Shown: piece after piece, positions 60,389 through 64,000 of the stretch
How positions within the stretch are numbered: position 1 is the first letter of the stretch
Layout of the letters: each line of letters starts with the position of its first letter
NCBI RefSeq assembly: GCF_009724685.1
Contig: NZ_WMEF01000003.1
Coordinates: 496,001-560,000, forward strand
DNA length: 64,000 bases
From: Lysinibacillus cavernae
GTDB taxonomy: Bacteria > Bacillota > Bacilli > Bacillales_A > Planococcaceae
Direction: 5' to 3'
Made by a program: the position numbers and the translations under genes
Notes under the pieces: generated by a model
Told to the model about the DNA's origin: nothing
Databases searched by the model: none
Seen by the model: only the letters and a program-made list of their open reading frames with translations

Positions 60389-61501
60389 TTACTGTGCATT
60401 TTTTTCTATCCTACCTAAAGTTTCAAGTATTTTTTGACGCTCTGCTTCAAAATCAATTTCTTGATTGACTTCTATAGTTTCGGCTCTGTCCTCATTTCGC
60501 TTATGGAACCACTCTGGTACAACTTCGGTACGTCCTTGTCGATATTTAATTGGCGAAGGTGGTTTGGCTTTGTTTTCTTTTGCATTCTCTGCTTTGATTT
60601 GACGTATTAACGTTGTAGCCTTTTCACGCAATTTTTTGGTTGAAAGAATATTTGATTTCCAAAATGAATTCGCTTGTGACCAATCAATAAGATATTCGAT
60701 TTGTTCAGCTGTTCTATCATCCTGCTCCATCATTAAGCGAATACAATCAGCCCAGGTATTCATATTTGGTTGTTTAAAGCTTGGATCATCAAACAGTATT
60801 TTTTGATAGAGTCTATAAGCCAATTGATAATGCACAGAGGATTCGTCGTAAACTCGTTTGCGACTACTATTCTTTTTATTAGTAATCTCTGTATTTGTAA
60901 TCTCTGTATTTGTAATCTCTGTATTTGTAATCTCTGTAGTAATCTTTGTATATGTCCCCACCTGCGGGGCACCACCTCTCACCCTAGAAGGTTGGACCCT
61001 CCCAACCTCCAAGTCACCACCCTCCATACTTTGAGGGGAATACCCTCCTACCTTCTGCGGTAGTACCTCATTACCAGAACTAAAGGTGAATCTCTCCAAA
61101 AGAGGTACATTTAGGTCGATAAAAAGAACATTCGATAATCGAGTTCTATTAGCATTTATTGTCCTAAAATCACGCTTAATAATGCCCCTATCCTCTAGTC
61201 GATCCATTGCTTCTTTGACTTGTTTTTTACTAAAACTGAATTGCTCAGCAAAGCGATCATACGAAAGTTGTAATAAATCTGATTTAAACTTCTTTTTAAT
61301 GTTGATGAGGCGTCCAGTTACCTCATCTTTCTCATAACTTGGACGATACCAATAAACAATTTCAGCAAGAATGATTATGGCGTTTAGATCAGGTTTGCCA
61401 CTATCTAGGCGAAAATTTTCATACCACATATGTGGTATAACGTTACCTTCTAAGTGCATTTGTCCCATTAAATCGACTGTATTATTACCTGTTGTAAACA
61501 T
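60389..61501 (-). CDS. Phage replication initiator with winged-helix domain
   Basis: 370 residues. An N-terminal winged-helix region (about 30-135; Y-D-R-F-A-E-Q-F-S-F-S-K-K-Q-V-K-E-A near 85-102) is as in phage replisome organisers. A low-complexity linker (about 155-220) includes a T-E-I-T-N repeat. The C-terminal helical part (about 220-365) may recruit helicase. No helicase or loader gene is visible nearby, so the host enzymes are probably used. The linker DNA is an iteron array, so the origin is likely within this gene. Confidence 0.75.
   Translation of the reverse strand: MFTTGNNTVDLMGQMHLEGNVIPHMWYENFRLDSGKPDLNAIIILAEIVYWYRPSYEKDEVTGRLINIKKKFKSDLLQLSYDRFAEQFSFSKKQVKEAMDRLEDRGIIKRDFRTINANRTRLSNVLFIDLNVPLLERFTFSSGNEVLPQKVGGYSPQSMEGGDLEVGRVQPSRVRGGAPQVGTYTKITTEITNTEITNTEITNTEITNKKNSSRKRVYDESSVHYQLAYRLYQKILFDDPSFKQPNMNTWADCIRLMMEQDDRTAEQIEYLIDWSQANSFWKSNILSTKKLREKATTLIRQIKAENAKENKAKPPSPIKYRQGRTEVVPEWFHKRNEDRAETIEVNQEIDFEAERQKILETLGRIEKNAQ
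60883..60951. repeat. Iteron-like 15-base tandem repeats in the replication gene
   Basis: Unit GTAATCTCTGTATTT is repeated exactly three times (60883, 60898, 60913), then two truncated 12-base copies follow (60928 and 60940). They encode the T-E-I-T-N repeats. Direct repeats inside the initiator gene are typical of lambda-O-like phage origins. Confidence 0.75.
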
Positions 61502-61512
61502 ATATGTTCCTC

Positions 61513-62151
61513 CTATGCTCCCCAGCTTGAAACGAAGTTCAACGCGTCTTGCAATTCATGTTGTCTAACATCACGATAAGAACCTACTTGATACCGTTCT
61601 TTGATTGCAGAATACAAAGCTCGGAATAATACACGTCTCGCTCCTGTTTGTTCAGCTAATTGATAAACTCGCTCATTCACGGCTTTTCGTAAGCGAAGTT
61701 GTTCTCCTGAGTGTAATGTCACTTCACGCATTTGATTTTCCAAAGATATCAACCTACTTTCTAAATTTTGAAAATCAGCTAGACTAATTGCTAAAGCTTG
61801 TGATTGCTCTATTGGTGGTTTGTCCAACATTGTGTAATAACTATCTATTAACGCTCGGTAAGCGTCTTTAGCCTGCTTACTTTTAGAAAATTGAGAATGT
61901 AAAAAAGCTCCCTTTTCAGTCCAAATATGAAGAACTGAAACATATTTAAGGGTTGCGTCATTTTGACGTGCACCTTTAAAGGCTTTTAAATCTTCACCTG
62001 TTAGCGCAAAGTAATGAACACCAAGTTCAAACTGATCCTGATTTCGTTGAAAATTACGATTGATGGTCTTGCTATCCGTTTTAAACGATTTAGCTAATTG
62101 AGCACTTGTTAAAACACGTACACTGTCATGTACAATAATTTCTGGAAGCAT
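61513..62151 (-). CDS. ORF6N-type phage antirepressor
   Basis: 212 residues from the ATG at 62151; an ATG at 62160 lies on the ribosome binding site AAAGGGG. ORF6N domain about 5-110 (S-A-Q-L-A-K-S-F-K-T-D, F-E-L-G-V-H-Y-F, then W-T-E-K-G-A-F-L-H-S). A helical part follows, with L-E-S-R-L-I-S-L-E-N-Q coiled coil near 130, then a C-terminal K-E-R-Y-Q-V-G-S-Y-R-D segment resembling other phage antirepressor ends. It probably interferes with the CI-like repressor. Confidence 0.78.
   Translation of the reverse strand: MLPEIIVHDSVRVLTSAQLAKSFKTDSKTINRNFQRNQDQFELGVHYFALTGEDLKAFKGARQNDATLKYVSVLHIWTEKGAFLHSQFSKSKQAKDAYRALIDSYYTMLDKPPIEQSQALAISLADFQNLESRLISLENQMREVTLHSGEQLRLRKAVNERVYQLAEQTGARRVLFRALYSAIKERYQVGSYRDVRQHELQDALNFVSSWGA
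61949..61977. repeat. CGTCA-ttt-TGACG dyad, copy 1 (inside the antirepressor gene)
   Basis: GGTTGCGTCATTTTGACGTG lies within the antirepressor coding sequence (it encodes the A-R-Q-N-D-A-T-L region). It is the same element as at 62268-62290, differing by one base over about 25. Confidence 0.55.
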
Positions 62152-62267
62152 AAGATGCATCCCCTTTCTTGCCGATTCACTAAATTTTTGATATAGTTTC
62201 AGTAATATATTTTTTCAACCGCTTACTTGCATGCCAGTGCTTGTAAGCCTTTTTTATGCTGATTTTT

Positions 62268-62292
62268 AAGGGTAGCGTCATTTTGACGTGCG
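62268..62292. repeat. CGTCA-ttt-TGACG dyad, copy 2 (intergenic)
   Basis: GGGTAGCGTCATTTTGACGT upstream of the antirepressor gene. A palindrome with CGTCA/TGACG arms and the GGGTA flank shared by all three copies; a likely protein-binding site. The gap 62152-62376 shows no gene. Confidence 0.5.
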
Positions 62293-62376
62293 GCTCTGTA
62301 TATAGCCATGTACCGCTCCACTGGTTTCAATGATTTCCAATGTTTTACGTTAATCCTCAATTAGATCTCCTCCTTG

Positions 62377-62658
62377 TTATAAAAAGAACAACCATACAAA
62401 ACCTCCAACGATTGGTAGTAATGATTGAACAACGGTTGCTAAGTCAATACCACTCATCATTTGTTGTATAAAGATATTGCCGACCTCCTGAGTATTCGTT
62501 TGTTTAAACCATTCGATAAATGTATAAATGTCGGGTGTTTTCCGTTCATTCTCATACTTAGAAATACAAGTTTGACTTCTATTCATTTGAGCAGCCAAAT
62601 CTTCTTGTGACATACCACTGCCTATTCGACATGCCTGTAAAAGTGCTCCTAATTTCAC
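62377..62658 (-). CDS. XRE-type regulator with a hydrophobic tail
   Basis: 93 residues, GTG start at 62658. Helix-turn-helix about 3-58 (G-M-S-Q-E-D-L-A-A-Q-M, S-Q-T-C-I-S-K-Y-E-N-E-R-K-T-P-D). The last 25 residues (A-T-V-V-Q-S-L-L-P-I-V-G-G-F-V-W-L-F-F-L) form a hydrophobic segment that could be a membrane anchor. A membrane-tethered phage repressor or Cro-like protein would be unusual. Confidence 0.8.
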   Translation of the reverse strand: MKLGALLQACRIGSGMSQEDLAAQMNRSQTCISKYENERKTPDIYTFIEWFKQTNTQEVGNIFIQQMMSGIDLATVVQSLLPIVGGFVWLFFL

Positions 62659-62796
62659 TATCTCACCACCTTCTTATGCCAATCTGGAATACTCAATTAA
62701 GCTATCAACTGTTAAAATTGCTAATAAGAAGATAGAAATATTTACATATTGCCTCTCGTATTTTTCCTATTTCCCCTCGACTTAAAATTCATCTGC

Positions 62797-62823
62797 TTAG
62801 GGTAGCGTCAAAGGGACGTTACC
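62797..62823. repeat. GGGTAGCGTC dyad, copy 3 (at the end of the DUF771 gene)
   Basis: GGGTA-g-CGTC pairs with GACG-t-TACCC around AAAGG. The same GGGTAGCGTCA word as the other two copies, here as a longer hairpin overlapping the stop codon. Confidence 0.55.
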
Positions 62824-63142
62824 CTCCCCAAATTAAATGAAAATTATCATCCAGAAAATTAGCCATTTTTGTTGCTTGGAATGCCCACGGTGATCCTTTA
62901 CCTTTTGAATAGTAAACAAAGCCTCCATTTCGAGCATCAAGTTTTTGCTTAAACCTTGGTACATATAGAATGTTCTCTTGAAGCCACTCTTTTTTTCTCC
63001 CTGTGTGTGCTTCTAAGTCTTTCATAGTCCAGTATCTACCAGATAACTGGCTTTTTTTTAGTTCTTCCAATTCAACTTTGCTTATCAAAACCTGATCTTC
63101 AGGAATTTGAATCGTTAATTTAACATTTAGTTGTTGTTGCAT
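62819..63142 (-). CDS. DUF771 phage DNA-binding protein
   Basis: 107 residues from the ATG at 63142, after GGGGGTG; three further codons are open upstream. The Y-W-T-M-K-D-L-E-A-H-T-G near 35-46 and the C-terminal W-A-F-Q-A-T-K-M-A-N-F-L near 87 are the usual DUF771 pattern, a MerR/excisionase-like winged helix common in Firmicute phage early regions. Function not established. Confidence 0.8.
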   Translation of the reverse strand: MQQQLNVKLTIQIPEDQVLISKVELEELKKSQLSGRYWTMKDLEAHTGRKKEWLQENILYVPRFKQKLDARNGGFVYYSKGKGSPWAFQATKMANFLDDNFHLIWGG

Positions 63143-63275
63143 AATAAACACCCCCTAATTTAATTTTTCAATAGCCGTATTCAAAATGTGTACATTCTTT
63201 CTTTTTCTTTAAGTAGCTTTTTCTCTGAGGAACTTTAATACATGTTTCATCAGGAATATCTCTCACTAACGATAT

Positions 63276-63290
63276 GTTCCTTAAAGGAAC
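63276..63290. promoter_or_regulatory. Repressor operator O4
   Basis: GTTCCTTAAAGGAAC, a perfect 5-base-arm palindrome just after the Cro-like gene; extended by A-T and T-A pairs to 63274-63292. Confidence 0.75.
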
Positions 63291-63291
63291 A

Positions 63292-63480
63292 TCAATCTTT
63301 AAAAAAATATAACCAATCAAAATCTAATGCAGTGGCAATTTTTTTTGCAGTTTCAACATTTGGTGTTTTAATTCCTAATTCAATTTGGGTGTAGTAACTT
63401 CTGGATATATTAGAATTTTCCGCAGCCTTTTCTTGAGTAACTTTATTTTTCAATCGAATATCTTTCAACCAAGTTCTCAT
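63292..63480 (-). CDS. Cro-like XRE regulator
   Basis: 62 residues from the ATG at 63480, six bases after GGAGG; a TTG two codons upstream is less likely. A bare helix-turn-helix (K-V-T-Q-E-K-A-A-E-N-S, S-R-S-Y-Y-T-Q-I-E-L-G-I-K-T-P). It is divergent from the CI-like gene across an operator region. First gene of the leftward early operon. Confidence 0.85.
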   Translation of the reverse strand: MRTWLKDIRLKNKVTQEKAAENSNISRSYYTQIELGIKTPNVETAKKIATALDFDWLYFFKD

Positions 63481-63495
63481 TTCCAACCTCCAATA

Positions 63496-63510
63496 GTTCT
63501 TTTAAGGAAC
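63496..63510. promoter_or_regulatory. Repressor operator O1
   Basis: GTTCTTTTAAGGAAC, one half-site perfect and the other with one change from the O4 palindrome. Between the early promoter -10 and the Cro-like gene. Confidence 0.7.
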
Positions 63511-63522
63511 ACTTATATACAC

Positions 63523-63551
63523 AATATATGTCACTTTAAGGAACAAGTCAA
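63523..63551 (-). promoter_or_regulatory. Early (lytic) promoter overlapping operator O2
   Basis: Minus strand TTGACT (63551-63546), a 17-base spacer and TATATT (63528-63523). The operator copy at 63530-63544 fits exactly inside the spacer, so repressor binding would shut it. Confidence 0.75.
63530..63544. promoter_or_regulatory. Repressor operator O2
   Basis: GTCACTTTAAGGAAC: one perfect half-site AAGGAAC of the operator family. It lies within the early promoter spacer and at the -35 of a possible rightward TATAAT promoter (63555-63560) for the CI-like gene. Confidence 0.65.
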
Positions 63552-63570
63552 CATTATAATGAAAATAAGT

Positions 63571-63585
63571 TTTACTTTAAGGAAC
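63571..63585. promoter_or_regulatory. Repressor operator O3
   Basis: TTTACTTTAAGGAAC, 41 bases from O2, close to four helical turns. It lies between the rightward promoter and the CI-like gene, suiting autorepression. Confidence 0.6.
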
Positions 63586-63644
63586 AATTATAGAAGTTAC
63601 TAATAGAAACATTTAGAATGAACTATATGAAAGGATGGGTTGCC

Positions 63645-64000
63645 ATGAATGTTTTTTCAGAACGTTTAAAAGCCTGTCGTGAACAGAAGAAAAAATCCAA
63701 TCCTATTTGGACACAGAGTTATACTGCAGATAAAGTTGGAGTGGCTAGAACTACATATACTGCATATGAAAATGGAACTAAAACTCCACCCTTAGATACA
63801 GTGAATTTAATTGCCGATTTGTTTGAAGTTAGTACCGACTATTTATTGGGCCGAACTGAGGTTACTACATTTTCAAATAAAGACCAAGAAGAGGCTGATT
63901 TTCAAGCTTTTGCAAACAACCCTGATTTAAACATATTTTATAAAGAGCTACCTAAATCTGACGCGGAAGCTGTAGAACGCCTTCGTGAAATTTGGGAAAT
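63645..64000 (+). CDS. CI-like XRE phage repressor, cut by the window end
   Basis: At least 118 residues visible, continuing past 64000. Helix-turn-helix about 5-70 (S-Y-T-A-D-K-V-G-V-A-R-T-T-Y-T-A-Y-E-N-G-T-K-T-P, then F-E-V-S-T-D-Y-L-L-G). ATG at 63645 after AAGGATGGG. Divergent from the Cro-like gene with repeated operators between, the normal lysogeny switch. The following part may hold a cleavable or dimerisation domain, not visible here. Confidence 0.88.
   Translation, partial: MNVFSERLKACREQKKKSNPIWTQSYTADKVGVARTTYTAYENGTKTPPLDTVNLIADLFEVSTDYLLGRTEVTTFSNKDQEEADFQAFANNPDLNIFYKELPKSDAEAVERLREIWE

Noticed and set aside
60883-60951. CRISPR array
   Set aside because: Units are 15 bases, directly abutting, without spacers, and in a coding linker; no cas genes in the window.
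60760-60975. Repeat-rich frame with R-L-Q-I-Q
   Set aside because: Out-of-frame reading of the 15-base iterons inside the replication gene.

Overview
The window looks like the chromosome of a low-GC, spore-forming Gram-positive bacterium, most probably Lysinibacillus or a close relative (inference). The grounds are an intact gerA-gerB-gerC-type germinant-receptor operon, a YjcZ-type sporulation miniprotein, AGGAGG-type ribosome binding sites throughout, AT-rich intergenic DNA and a Bacillus PBSX-like tail gene order.

Positions 1-28.9 kb are mostly ordinary chromosome. From the left: a minus-strand oxidation operon (Baeyer-Villiger monooxygenase, SDR dehydrogenase, alpha/beta hydrolase) facing a LuxR-type regulator; TrmO; the spore germination operon; a nucleoid-associated-protein homologue; a PucR-type regulator beside an MFS carrier, an M20 amidohydrolase and a purine/NCS2-like permease, a likely nitrogen or ureide scavenging group; a secreted helical-repeat protein; a serine beta-lactamase-like membrane protein; small stress and sporulation genes; an ECF sigma/anti-sigma pair; Dus; and a complete type I toxin-antitoxin locus (holin-like toxin of 31 residues with a convergent antisense RNA).

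Positions 29-32.4 kb are a junction of accessory DNA. A three-gene minus-strand cassette encodes a secreted bacteriocin-like protein, an anchored subtilisin-family protease and a small membrane protein. Beside it is a scar of a deleted prophage, in which the C-terminal part of an endolysin gene is fused directly to the C-terminal part of a tyrosine integrase gene.

From about 32.4 kb to beyond the window end lies an apparently complete contractile-tailed prophage with an HK97-type head and a PBSX/SKIN-like tail. Reading leftward it runs: CI-like repressor (plus strand, cut by the window end), Cro-like gene with four operators, DUF771 protein, antirepressor, replication initiator with internal iterons, small early genes, HNH nuclease, ArpU-type late regulator plus compact tyrosine recombinase, a cargo module, terminase HNH, TerS, TerL, portal, protease, capsid, connectors, sheath, tube, G/GT chaperones with a -1 frameshift, tape measure, hub, baseplate, fibre genes, holin and amidase. 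Plus-strand lysogenic-conversion genes (lipoprotein, PH-SHOCT, HEPN-like) sit at its left end.

The most interesting candidate system is the cargo module at 53.9-55.7 kb. It holds a stand-alone colicin-E3-type rRNase domain, an acidic protein that overlaps it and is probably its antitoxin, and a long ImmA/IrrE-type metallopeptidase, all in one operon inside the prophage.
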